Notes under the pieces: model-generated | Told to the model about the DNA's origin: nothing | The model's input: the letters and a program-made list of their open reading frames with translations, nothing else | Database searches by the model: none | Made by a program: the position numbers and the translations under genes | NCBI GenBank assembly: GCA_003991915.1 | Contig: RQTK01000231.1 | Span: 528,237 to 592,236, forward strand | Reading direction: 5' to 3' | From: Elysia chlorotica | Taxonomy: Eukaryota > Mollusca > Gastropoda > Plakobranchidae | DNA length: 64,000 nt | In this document: piece after piece, positions 38,592 to 50,921 of the stretch | Position numbering within the stretch: position 1 is the first letter of the stretch | Layout of the letters: the number at the start of each line of letters is the position of its first letter

Positions 38592-38846
38592 TGGTAGGTT
38601 GGGTTTGGCTCAACGTCCAACAGCAGCACTACATAGGCTTTATTGTGGACGGGCTCCAAGACGGATGTCTGATAATTTTATGTGCTGCCACACACGAGAC
38701 AGGGCGGGGATACCATGACTCCTGTCTCACCCGGTCACATTATACTGACACCGACCCAACCAGTAGGGAACGCAACAGACAGGATTAGAACTCGGGACCT
38801 TTTGCGTCGGAAGCCGATGTTCTACTGCTGGACGACCGCGCCCCCA
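38592..38846 (-). repeat. SINE, antisense, full length with target-site duplication
   Basis: Complete element: 3' end 'ggctcaacgtccaacagc' at 38610, body 'gcgtcggaagccgatg' and tRNA-like head ending 'ctgctggacgaccgcgcccc' near 38845. The 12-bp repeats 'acagattaaaga' at about 38576 and 38848 flank it. It is among the best copies for building a family consensus, together with 59188-59450. Confidence 0.95.
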
Positions 38847-38859
38847 ACAGATTAAAGAA

Positions 38860-39800
38860 GTCCCTGTTCTACACATGGGTTGGCACACTATTAGGGTCAA
38901 TTCCTGTTATTTTCTCTGCTTTTGAGCCCTAAAGTTGTTTGCTGACAGGATCTAGTTATTGGTAAAAACAAGGGTTGTTAGGTATTATTCTCGTTTTCTG
39001 CCATTTTTTACACCGAGTAACAAGGTCAAGCTAAAAATAGATCCCACCAGTATGGCAGCAGTATAGATAGTCACGTGTCGTAGGCCAATTCTATTGCAGA
39101 AAAAGAGAAATGGTAAGCTATTCCGTCAAAACTATTTTCAGAGCTTTTTTTCGGCTAAGAATAAGAAATAGCCCAATATGTTTTGGGCCTAATAGTTTAT
39201 TGTTATTTTTGGAAGCCTCGTATATTACACATTGTGTATACCTTAAAATTACACGACCTGTACCATTCAATAACAAATGCGGGTTGTTAGTTGTACACGA
39301 TGAGCAAGGACAGTAGAACTTAAACAGCCATGACCCATTTACAACTCTAATATAATTCATTCTGCTCACGGAGAAACATAACAACAAGGTTATGGTTAGG
39401 TCTTGAGCATTGAGCTATTCACACCTACAGCCTAACAAATCACGAACTGCCATTGAACTACAAGCTCTGCGATTTACAAGTCATTGACGGATGACGTAAT
39501 CTCGGCCGTTTGGGTTGATAGCTGATTGGCTCAAGTCTATGATATAGCTATGATTGGACTCCGCGCAGAGTCAATTCCTTAACGTATAATGGATTCGTTA
39601 CCGGCCCCTACACAATGCCTTTATCTTTTATCTAGATCTTTACCAATTGTGTGAGCAATAAAACTGAAACTAGAACATTTTGTGTGGTAACAATTAACAG
39701 TCGTAATAGACATTGGTCTCCCCCCTATAGAATAAAATATTTGTTATCTAAAATTAGAACTTAACACAAAAGTGTAATTTGAGGACCGATATATATTTTA
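38860..39800. other. Non-coding stretch; promoter-like patch at 39480-39560
   Basis: No gene is supported. The patch at 39482-39560 contains a CRE-like 'tgacgtaa' and two ATTGG (CCAAT-box) motifs ('gattggctc', 'gattggact'). No exon follows that I can recognise. Confidence 0.35.
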
Positions 39801-39825
39801 GCCTCAATCTATGTTTCTGTCTCTT

Positions 39826-39892
<67 letters not shown>

Positions 39893-40060
39893 TTCTCTAC
39901 CGTGCTGACGCACCTTTAAAAACAAACTCACTCATTCACTCTCTATTTCTCTCTCAATCTCTCTGCATCTCTCTCTCTCTCTCTCTCTATGTCTTTGTCT
40001 CTCTCTTTGACTATGTCTGCCTGTCTGTATGTCTGTCTGTCTCGTGTCTTTCTGTCTTCT
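39826..40060. repeat. (CTGT)n/(CT)n compound tract
   Basis: Pure CT at 39846-39890, with CTGT-rich flanks to about 40055. Confidence 0.95.
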
Positions 40061-40061
40061 T

Positions 40062-41346
<1,285 letters not shown>

Positions 41347-41439
41347 ATGTATAAGGATATTTCAAACACAAACTATCTCTCGCTCTTTCCTCCTTCTCTC
41401 TCTCCTTCGCTGTTTTCTCTTTCTCTCTCTCCCCCCTGT

Positions 41440-42170
41440 TTCAAACAACGTACATAATCAACATCAAAGAAGGATACATCAACTTTTTAACATATCAAAA
41501 TTCATATATCACATGAAATTCCTCATACAAATAAATTCCTGTTTTAATGTTTGATGGTATGCTAATATTTTAACGTAATAAAATGTGTTTTTTTAATACT
41601 AACAATTTTCACTATATTTTTCTTGTATTATGTATTCTGAGAAACCTTGTCCAAAATTACAGCCAAACCTAACCCTAATAATTCATACAACATCACAAGA
41701 CAGACATTGTCTTTCTATCCTATACAGCCACAGTTGGACTTTCCTGCGCCAAAAAGGGGCACAGAATCCCGAAACTGAAGAAATTTGAGAACGCCTTTAA
41801 TTTAATTTCTCGCGATTATTCTACGATCAAACGGATTCAGTTTTCTATTAAATTAGAAAATCTCCAGACGCGAGTATCAAGTTTAATAAATGGTGCTTTA
41901 AAAGATGTTTGGAGGCGGACGGTTCGTTTTTGAAGTGGTAATTAGAGAGAAGAAATCTCTTAATATTAAAATTAAAGAAAAATCTGTGGCAATAAAAGAA
42001 AGGCGGTGAAAAAAAGTTCTACATTTATGATTTAATATAGAATAAGGGGTGATATAGATATTCTAAATATGCACACTTTTTTACGTAACGGAACATGAAA
42101 AAATAGTAAACTTTAGGTTGAAACTTCTTATTAAAAAGTGTATATTGAGCAGTTGATAAAAAAGGGATGA
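41440..42170. other. Non-coding stretch, nothing recognised
   Basis: No gene or repeat family is recognised between the two copies of the direct duplication. Confidence 0.4.
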
Positions 42171-42171
42171 A

Positions 42172-42208
<37 letters not shown>
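42172..42208. repeat. (AAT)n microsatellite
   Basis: Perfect AAT units. Confidence 0.95.
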
Positions 42209-42449
42209 TCTGTTCTAAACCAGGGTTCCTTTAGAGTTTTCTATATACAAAGAGATAAACCAAACATTCACACTATACTTTATTCCTTTTCACCTTAGCA
42301 CAAAACAACAGATGTATAGCACTGTTAAAAGACACAGTTTTTAGTATAACAAGTCTGATAAAAGCGAAACGTCATAAAATTATGTTTCTATTTTTATTAC
42401 CCGTGTCCCTGTTTCATAGCTTCGTGTGGTTAAAAAGTTGTAGTTATTG

Positions 42450-42537
42450 TAGTAATATAGTAGTAGTAGACTAGTAGTAGTAGTAGCAGCAGCAGTAGTA
42501 GTAGTAGTAGTAGTAGACTAATAATAGTAGTAGTAGC

Positions 42538-42586
<49 letters not shown>

Positions 42587-42596
42587 ACAGCAGAGC

Positions 42597-42642
<46 letters not shown>

Positions 42643-42740
42643 ATAGTAGTGGTAGTAGTAGTATTGGTATTAATAGTAACATAAGGAGTAGTGGCAGTAA
42701 TATACGAAGTAGTAGCAATAGCCTCAGTATCAGCAGCAGA
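42450..42740. repeat. (AGT)n microsatellite, interrupted
   Basis: AGT units with AGC, AAT and ACT variants over nearly 300 bp, becoming more degenerate towards the right. Confidence 0.95.
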
Positions 42741-42804
42741 GGATTAATAGTACATGTGACTGATTCTTAAATTGTCGATTTAAAATAAAACGCTTGAAAT
42801 AAAC

Positions 42805-43173
42805 TTTAACAAATCGTTAACGCGTTAAAATAAGAACATTTATATTTACTTAGGTAGTTTTCACATTGGCTGGACCTGCAGGCTGGGGTTTATGCTTTAT
42901 TAATATTTGTTGGGTTTTTCCACTCTGGTTTCTGTGAAAATCTTTCGCAATAGTTTATTATTTTAGTTACCAAGATCCTCTATTCCATTAGAACTGTGGG
43001 CTTCTCTAGAGGTTCACAACGTAGTTGTTAGTCACAGGGTACCCGCTCAGACGAACAGGTTGGATGCAGTGTAATTGTCTGAACTTTTAGACCCCTTGCC
43101 ATCAGTTAATATATTTTTGATTCCTCCTTTTTCTATTAAATGAAATTATCTTTTCTCTTCTTTTTTTTAAATT

Positions 43174-43240
<67 letters not shown>
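42805..43240. repeat. Direct duplication, copy 2, ending in (CT)n
   Basis: Identical to 40902-41313. The terminal CT array is longer here (43178-43240) and is followed by T-rich rather than TA sequence. Confidence 0.95.
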
Positions 43241-43248
<8 letters not shown>

Positions 43249-43379
43249 CTCTTTCTTCTATCTCCTTTACTCTCTTTATTATATTCCTCCTTTAAAAAAA
43301 ATTCATTATTATTACTTTTTTCTTTCTTTTTCTTCTCGTATTTATTACATATAGACAGCTACGCTACTACTGCTGCTAA

Positions 43380-43560
43380 TGATGGACAGATTGTACCCCT
43401 TGAAGCACATGATTTGATTAATGTCTCCTAGGTTCCTCAAGGGAGTCCAATACGGCGACTGGCCCCAAGACTTACGTGTGATAATTATAAAAAAAAAAGA
43501 AAAAAAAACTGTCGACCGTGGGACTCGAACCCCGCACCTTCTGATGTGAGGTGTAACTGG
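43380..43560 (-). repeat. Probable diverged SINE, antisense
   Basis: Contains 'tggccccaagacttacgtgt' then 'gataattataa', like the antisense body. It then has an A-rich run and 'gtgggactcgaaccccgcac', an antisense B-box-like tRNA segment. Confidence 0.5.
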
Positions 43561-43927
43561 AAGAAAATTAGATAGATTGCTGAAGTCCAGCGGTAGAGGC
43601 AGTGCGTGGAACTGACTAACTGGTAGCAATGCCACTAGAACATTCGGTAGTCTATGACGCTTTGTCTAACCAAGCCTGGATCTAGTTATTATTAAAGACG
43701 ATCCGGAAATCTAAAGGCCAACTATTTTTTTTTATTATTACAAATTTATGAAAAAATAATTCAATATTTAGTAAGATGTAGCTTCTTCGAAAATTTTATA
43801 ATTATAGGTTGATAAAAAAGGCGTTTTATATGCGATAAAAAAGGCGTACGTCTTGTAGGCTACCGCGATGTTGTACTTATGGACACTGGTCTTTACAGAA
43901 CATACATTGCGCAAACAGAAATAAAAA

Positions 43928-44010
43928 TAGATAAGATAAGATCATAAACTTTATTGATTCTCAGGGGAATTTTTTCTGGATTAACAGTACATAGGGCAAA
44001 CAGCACGACA
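43928..44010 (-). repeat. LINE 3' tail, antisense
   Basis: Antisense reading ends '..cccctgagaatcaataaag' then 'tttatgatcttatcttatct'. The AATAAAG plus GATAA-type tail is typical of 3' ends of some CR1/L2/Rex-like LINEs. Only the tail is present. Confidence 0.5.
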
Positions 44011-44035
44011 TTATAATTATGTTATGTTATGATCA

Positions 44036-44182
44036 TATCTCTCTCTCTCTCTCTGTTTCTGTCTCCCTGTCTCTCTCTGTCCCTGTCTCTGTCTCTGTCT
44101 CTCTCTGTTTCTGTCTCTCTGTCTCTCTCTGTCTCTCTGTCACTGTCTGTCTGTCTGTCTGTGTCTGTCTCTCTGTCTCTCT

Positions 44183-44252
<70 letters not shown>
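44036..44252. repeat. (CT)n/(CTGT)n tract
   Basis: CTGT-interrupted units followed by pure CT (44183-44240). Confidence 0.95.
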
Positions 44253-44419
44253 TACAAGATTTCACAATGACGTTTCGGCTCGTTTATTATCTCTAATGCC
44301 TTCCAACCGAGAAGGATAATTTTTTTTTGCGAAATCTTCAACCCTTCTATTTTTCATTAGTCCTTTGAGACAGGATATCAAGACAGGCTGAGACATCTTT
44401 CTGATATGCCCTCTTGAGA

Positions 44420-45730
44420 TTTGTATGTCTATACAGCGTCTGTCTAAATGGTGTCCAAACACAGTTTTTCTGAACAATGTCTGCCTACACAGTGTCGGTC
44501 TATGCAGTGTCTGAATAGTGTCTGTCTGAATTGTGTCTGTCTAAACAGTGTCTGTCTATCTAAAAAGTATAATTATGTCTGGCTAAACAGTTTCTGTCTA
44601 TCTAAAAAAGTATAACTATGTCTTCCTAAACAGTTACTGTCTATCTAAAAAAGTATAATTATGTCTTCTTAAACAGTGTCTGTCTATCTAAAAAAGTATA
44701 ATTATGTCTGGCTAAACAGTTTCTGTCTATCTAAAAAAGTATAATTATGTCTGCCTAAACAGTTTCTGTCTATCTAAAAAAGTATAATTATGTCTTCCTA
44801 AACAGTTTCTGTCTATCTAAAAAAGTATAATTATGTCTTCCTAAACAGTTTCTGTCTATCTAAAAAAGTATAATTATGTCTTCCTAAACAGTTACTGTCT
44901 ATCTAAAAAAGTATAATTATGTCTGCCTAAACAGTCCCTAAACAGCGTTTGTCTATAAAGTGTTTAAAAATGTCTGTCTAAACAGTCTCTAAACAGTGTC
45001 TGTCTAAATAGTCTCTAAACACTGTCTGTTTAAACAGTATCTGTCTAATTAGTGTCTCTTTGTCTACAAAGTGTCTGTATGTGAAAACAGTGTCTGTCTG
45101 TCTAGACAATATCTGTCTCTTTGTCTAAACAGTGTCTGTCAATCTGAAAAGTGTCTGTCTAAACGGTGTCTGTCTGTCTAAACAGTATCTGTCTAACTAG
45201 TGTCTCTCTGTCTACACATTATATGTGTGTCTAAACAGTAGGTCCCCTATCTGTCTAAACAGTGTCTGTCTAAACAGTGCCTATCTGTCTAAACAGTATC
45301 TGTCTAACTAGAGTCTCTCTGTCTAAACATTATATGTGTGTCTAAACAGTAGATCCCTATCTGTCTAAACACTGTCTACCTTAACAGTGTCTGTCTAAAT
45401 AGTCTCTGTCTAACTAGTGTCTCTCTGTCTACACAGTGTCTGTGTGTCTAAACAGTATCTTTCTAAACAGTATATGTCTTAACAGTGCCTGTATGTCTAA
45501 ACAGTGTGTCTGTCTAAACAGTGTCTGTTTATCTAAACAGTATATGTCTGTCCAAACAGTGTATGTTTGCCTAAACAGTATCCGTCTAACTGGTGTCTCT
45601 CTGTCGATAAAGTGTCTGTCTGTCAATCTGAAAAGTGTCTGTCTAAACAGTGGCTGCCTGTCTAAACAGTATCTTTCTAAACAGGGTCTGTCTGTCTTAA
45701 CAGATATTTCTGTCTAAACAGGTCTTTTTC
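44420..45730. repeat. Degenerate array of CTGTCTAAACAG-type units
   Basis: Dozens of copies of 'gtctgtctaaacagt' and variants ('actagtgtctctctgtct', 'ctgtctaaacagtatctg') with irregular 15-45 bp spacing. The core CTGTYTARACAG is close to a palindrome, so adjacent units can pair as hairpins. A homogenised 43-bp sub-array lies at about 44548-44935. Confidence 0.9.
44548..44935. repeat. 43-bp minisatellite inside the CTGTCT array, about nine copies
   Basis: Unit 'taaacagtttctgtctatct' then 'aaaaaagtataattatgtct' then 'tcc', with few differences between copies. Confidence 0.9.
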
Positions 45731-45734
45731 TGAA

Positions 45735-45900
45735 CAGGTGTTATTGGAACAAAAATCTCCCTCATTCTGTCCCCACTCAGAGCACAGACTGTCTGCCTGA
45801 ACTGTGTCTGTCTGTCTGAACAGCGTATGTCTGCCTGAACAGTCTCTGTTGGAACATATACCTCCCTCATTCTGTCCCCACTCAGAGCACAGACTGGACG
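45735..45900. repeat. Two-copy repeat at the end of the CTGTCT array
   Basis: 'ctccctcattctgtccccac' followed by 'tcagagcacagactg' occurs at about 45758 and 45861, each preceded by a 'ttggaaca' block. The unit is ~103 bp. Confidence 0.85.
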
Positions 45901-48010
45901 CCTGACCACCCAGGAATGCGCCGCGTCTGGTCACGTGCCCAGGCCGTCTCTTCACGTGTCACGTGTGCCGTAACGTGTGGGAGATAAGGCTGGGATTACA
46001 GGCCGCCGAGTCGTAGGTTCTAGCACCTGAGCAAAACAAGCCGGCTGATCTACACAGGTCGCATGTGACCCTTAAAGATACCGCTTATCTTTTTTTTTTA
46101 TTTGGAATTACTTTTATTAATATCCAATTGTTTAGGATTTAAAGGAAATTTAAAGAAAAATAATTTTATAAGAGAAATATAAAAACAATAACAACAGAGA
46201 TTAATTTGAGATTTAAAGAACTGTAGTGGTGGATGTTAACAAAAATCTTATCTGGCATAAAAACAACAGGAATACTTTGAAAAAATTAATGAGAGGGAAA
46301 CAAGGCTCAAAAAACCCCAACAAAATAAATCAAGACCAACGTACCTCAGTGGTACACTTGTTTGTTGGTTAATTTTTGTCTTTTTTGTAGGTCGGTCATT
46401 AATAAATAGACTTTATCTCAGACAGGCACCAGGACCAACGCACGAATAAAGCTTATTTTTTCGGGGATAACAAGATTTGTCTCATCTGGTCATTTATACT
46501 GGCGATCAGAAGGGAAAAAATGGATCCGCTGGGGAATTAAACCTGAGACATCCCAAATTAGCAGCCACTCGATAGGCACTGCATCCTCTATCTTTGTATT
46601 AACAGGCTTATAATAATTATTGTATAAGCTTTTCATCCGAAGTCGTCTGAGGGCAAAGAACTCCAGGTACCGCTGGTTCCATATCAGCTGGAACTGCAAC
46701 AGTTACTGCAACATATGCTGTACCAGGCGCTGTTGAACTTAACGATTCTTCAATTTGAAACCCAGTTATCTATATTCAGGCCCGACACTCTTCTAAAAAT
46801 TGCGGCCAACGGTCCATGTTTTGCCGTCCTCTCTATCTAAGATACCAACTCGCGTATCCCAGCCTTATGACTAAATTTCCTCAATTTGTTACTTAATTGT
46901 GCTTAGCTTCGCGGAAAAGGAGTTGTAAACGAATATGGCTCCAGAACAATTCAAGCAACGACGGTGAGGATCTGGCAACCCAACCAGCCATCAAAGTATA
47001 CAGATGTTTGAAAATAATGTGTGGAAAATCATAAAAATTATATTCTTTTTTGGGGGGATGAAAAATAATTATGATGAAGTGGTCTCATTTTACGAACATC
47101 ACAATGCACTGAAATGTATAGTGCTTTTCAGTCGAAATTGAAATAAACACATCTAAACGCATGTGCAGTTAATTGCCCCACTACACAGTGTTTATATGTC
47201 ACTGCCTCAGCGTTGAACCTCTATACCGAATTCTAAACACCAACAGCCACTATTGTCAAATCATCGCATTCCAGAAGGCATCAGTATGTCACTCAGGGTG
47301 AAGAATGTTCAGCTGTGTTTTATAGCATATACAGGCATATTATGACCTACAGGCATACAACACCAAGTACCTAGGGAAAATGATTTTAGGCGCGGTCTAT
47401 ATAAATTCGGGTATAGAACTCAACCATAAAGAATTATAATGTATGTCAATATGAAAAACAATCTTAGGTAAAACCTATATCTAATTCATTTCAAAACAAA
47501 TGTATGTGGACATATCACGTAGTTTGAGGATACATTTTTAGCAAAGCGTTGCAAATATTATTCTGGAACAAAATGTCTGTTCGTGGAAATAATTCATCAG
47601 GAAATTAATTTATCCAGAAATAGGATTCACAGTACGAAGCAAAATTACATTGAGTTATTTAGATTTCTCACGTGAGAGTCGGATAGATGAGGCCACATCA
47701 AGGCTTCAGAATAAATCAGGCAGGATCATCGCAGTAAACAAACATTTGCATTGTTTTTAGAGTCAAAGCGAACCGCAGCATTAAGCTATTAGATCAAATT
47801 AGGCCAGTTAACATTGTCTATGAGTAGGCTTAAAAGTCTGAAATGAAATCCTCCCTGAGTATCATTCTGTTTTAATTTTGGTAATGATTAAATAGAATTA
47901 GTTGACTGGTACCCTTATTGTGCAAAATATTGTTACCTTGTGAAATTTCGGTGATTAGCCTAAAGTTATGGAGACCCCGGGCTTCATGAGTGTGATAGAT
48001 TTGATTCGTT
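45901..48010. other. Long stretch without a recognised gene
   Basis: The left edge (45930-45990) has clustered CACGTG-type E-boxes ('gtcacgtgcccaggccg', 'tcacgtgtcacgtgtgcc'). The rest is AT-rich without supported exons or recognisable repeats. Confidence 0.4.
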
Positions 48011-48011
48011 A

Positions 48012-48265
48012 CCCATCAGAGTTGAGCTGAATGCTCATCACTATATAAGCTATAATGTGGACCGGTCGCAAGACTAACGTCTTGAAATTTTACATGCTGC
48101 CACACAGAGACAGTGCGGGGATGACTCATATCTCAGCTGGTCAAGTTTATACTGACGTCGACCCAACCATCAGAGGACGAAATTGGACACATACATTTTT
48201 CATCGCTCATGGTTTTCGAACTAGGGACCTCCAGAATGGGAGACCAAATTTCAACCAATTGCAAC
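48012..48265 (-). repeat. SINE, antisense, full length but diverged
   Basis: Contains 'tcactatataagctataatg', 'gcaagactaacgtcttg', 'atgctgccacacagagacag' and 'ctgacgtcgacccaaccatc'. It ends in an antisense tRNA-like head around 'ttttcgaactagggacctcc'. Confidence 0.8.
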
Positions 48266-48619
48266 AGTTGCTTTTCTCCAATAACTGAATTATGCCTTGG
48301 CAGTGACTTGTCACCGTCCGTGTGAGACTGGCTCATATAACATGGGGCAAGAGAGAAGGTAAGAATACAGTCGCTGTATAGGATCCCCCAGGGGAACCTA
48401 GGAGCCGTTAAACCCGGAGAGAGGGAGAGAATTCTCTCCCTCCCTCTATAGAGAATGAAGGTAAGAATACAGGATAACGGCAAATAGTCAAGTAAGAAGC
48501 GCTTTCAACTTACGCGTCTTATGTGTATAAAGTCCGAGGTTCAAATCTAAGACTAGTAGGGAACTCGCAGGACGTGGTATTGATCACATAAGAATCTTTC
48601 AAATCGTATACAGGAACTA

Positions 48620-48850
48620 GATTGACCATTAGATAGATAGACAGATAGATAGATAGATAGATAGAGAGATAGATAGATAAATAGATAGATAGATAGATGG
48701 AGAGAAATAGACAGATAGATGGTGAGAAAGACACAGATAGATAGGTTGATAGATAGATAGACTGATAGAAAGAAAGATAGAATAATAACTAGGCAGGTAG
48801 GTAGGAAGAAAAAGAGAGAAAGAAAGAGATAGAGATAAAGTGAAGGAGTC
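48620..48850. repeat. (GATA)n-rich tract
   Basis: GATA units with GAGA, GACA and GTAG variants. A tRNA-like SINE head fragment ('gaggttcaaatct') lies just left, at 48500-48550. Confidence 0.9.
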
Positions 48851-49023
48851 AGAGAAGTAAATAAAACAGGAGCAACGGATAAAATAACAAAATATAGTTT
48901 ATTAATTTTGGTATAAACCCTAGGTTTTAAGGTCTGCATAGGGGCACATAAAATTATAACTTCTTATTTTTCAAAGTTTATGAAAACAAGTGTTTTTTTC
49001 ATCATGCAATCATGCGTTCAGCA

Positions 49024-49186
49024 GCGAGTTGAGTTGAGTTGGTTTGACGCCCAACATCAGCACTCTATTGGCTATATTGTGGACGGGCCCCAGGACTGAC
49101 GTCTGACAATTTCATGTGCTGCCACACACGAGACACGGTGGGGATACCGTGACTCTTGTTCCAGCCGGTCACATTAAACTTCGTTC
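49024..49186 (-). repeat. SINE, antisense, truncated, with target-site duplication
   Basis: Contains 'ggtttgacgcccaacatcag', 'gacgggccccaggactgacg' and 'ggataccgtgactcttgttc'. It is flanked by 'cgttcagcag' at about 49015 and 49183. It lies ~250 bp upstream of the lipocalin TATA box. Confidence 0.9.
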
Positions 49187-49434
49187 AGCAGCACTTAAAA
49201 TGTTAAGTAAGAACAAGTTGGCAATTTCTGGTTCACCGTTCTTATCTAAATTCAGTCAAACCCCAAACAAATCACGTGCCCATACTTAGAATATTTTAAC
49301 TTTTATTGCAATATAGATACAGTAGAGAGATAGAGCTTTGTAATTCTCGGCGGCCTACGCACAGATCTGCGCCTATGGGGAAAACCCTGACCCACAAAGT
49401 TCTGCATTATGTAAATCTGGGACGGTCAGTTACC

Positions 49435-49441
49435 TATATAT
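49435..49441 (+). promoter_or_regulatory. TATA box of the lipocalin gene
   Basis: TATATAT in 'tacctatatatgcggcc'. A 5'UTR exon with a strong donor at 49581/49582 begins downstream, and a start of transcription around 49465-49475 would fit the usual ~30-bp distance. The placement is inferred. Confidence 0.5.
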
Positions 49442-49464
49442 GCGGCCACCTGAGGTTTGTTTGA

Positions 49465-49581
49465 TCATCTGTCCAGTCCAGCTGAAGGCGATTCCACCCA
49501 ACCAGGCTCTTCCAAGCTTTTCCAACTGACCACACGAGCGTCTTCAACTCTAACAAGAACAATCTTTATTAAAATCCAAAG
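49465..49581 (+). other. Probable 5'UTR exon of the lipocalin gene
   Basis: The segment between the TATA box and a consensus donor (AAAG|GTAAGT, exon end 49581) contains no ATG that opens a long frame. It would splice over 815 bp to the acceptor 'ttctgctgccag' ending at 50396, six bases before the start codon. The left edge is approximate. Confidence 0.5.
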
Positions 49582-50261
49582 GTAAGTTGGGCCAGGGTGA
49601 ATGTTTCAGTTTTGCAGTTTTTCTGTTGTTAATAAAAATAAATCTCTATTTGAATCTTTAGATGAGTGTAACTAATAGAGGTTTGCAACTTTGCTATCGT
49701 TTTTTTTCTCTTCTCTTATTAGTTTTGCTTTTTCATTGCGGCTATATGAATTATAAAATATTTTTGTACAAATGAAACGTCAGCGTTTTCTAAAGGCAGG
49801 TCTATAACTATAAATGAACTGAACATAGATTTTATATCCTGTAAACTTGGGGGCTACCATTGCAGCTGGTGAGAAATCAATCACACAATTGAATTTTCGC
49901 TGAAAAAAAAATTATTACAATGTACGAGCGTACTAAGTAGAACGGTTCGCAATTGTGCAATTATAAGATCAGATGCACGCAACTCAATGTTAAATCATTC
50001 CATTTTATTGCCCATTAGAACATAAATAACTTTGGGACTATAATTGTTTAAGCTCGAAGTTGTCTCACAATCGATTTACAGCTAAATATGTTCAATAATG
50101 AGTTTTAGAAATAAATAGTTTACACTGCTGTGAGATCAATTAAAAATATAGTGCCTTTATAAATGATAAAATTTCCTCATTTTGTTGGCAGTAAAACCGC
50201 ACAGGAATTAGCCCTAAAATGTTATCCACATAAAAACATTATAATTATGAAAGTGGTCGTG

Positions 50262-50372
50262 TCAATACGCTCTGTCTCTATGTATGACACCTGGTAAAAA
50301 TGTCAGACTTCAGTCTTGTAATCCGTGCGCAATATAACCTGCATAGTACTAACTTTGGACGTTAAGTAACCA
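50262..50372 (+). repeat. SINE remnant at the 3' end of lipocalin intron 1
   Basis: Pieces 'gctctgtctctatgtatgac', 'aaaaatgtcagacttcagtc', 'ccgtgcgcaatataacctgc' and 'actttggacgttaagtaac' are a diverged SINE 3' half. They end about 25 bp before the splice acceptor, so part of the branch-point region may be SINE-derived. Confidence 0.7.
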
Positions 50373-50402
50373 GCTCATCTCGCTTTCTGCTGCCAGACCA
50401 AG

Positions 50403-50638
50403 ATGCTTCGCCTGCTGACCATCCTATCCCTGACCAGTGCCGTGTGTCTGGTCAACTCCCAGGTCCCCAGCTTCGGCGGCTGCCCGACCATCAAGACCCA
50501 GGAAACACTGGACATCCAGAGGGTGAGTCGGAGGGAGGCAATAAAAAATACTTATAGGAAATAAAGATCTAAAGGGAGACTTGAGAAAGGGGGGAAAGGT
50601 GCAGATAGATAGAGAGAGGGGAAGAGAGAGAGAGAGAG

Positions 50639-50681
<43 letters not shown>

Positions 50682-50699
50682 AGAGAGAGAGGGAGAGAG

Positions 50700-50734
<35 letters not shown>

Positions 50735-50869
50735 GAGAGAAAGAGATAGATAGGTAGAGAGAGAAAGAGATAGATAGATAGATAGATAGATAGATATATA
50801 GATATATAGATAGGAAAACAGAGAGGTAGATAGATAGAGAGAAAGAGAGAGAGAGAGAGAAAAAGAGGT

Positions 50870-50921
<52 letters not shown>

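Noticed and set aside
39480-39560. Host promoter (CRE and CCAAT-like motifs)
   Set aside because: Short motifs only; no transcript start or downstream exon can be recognised.
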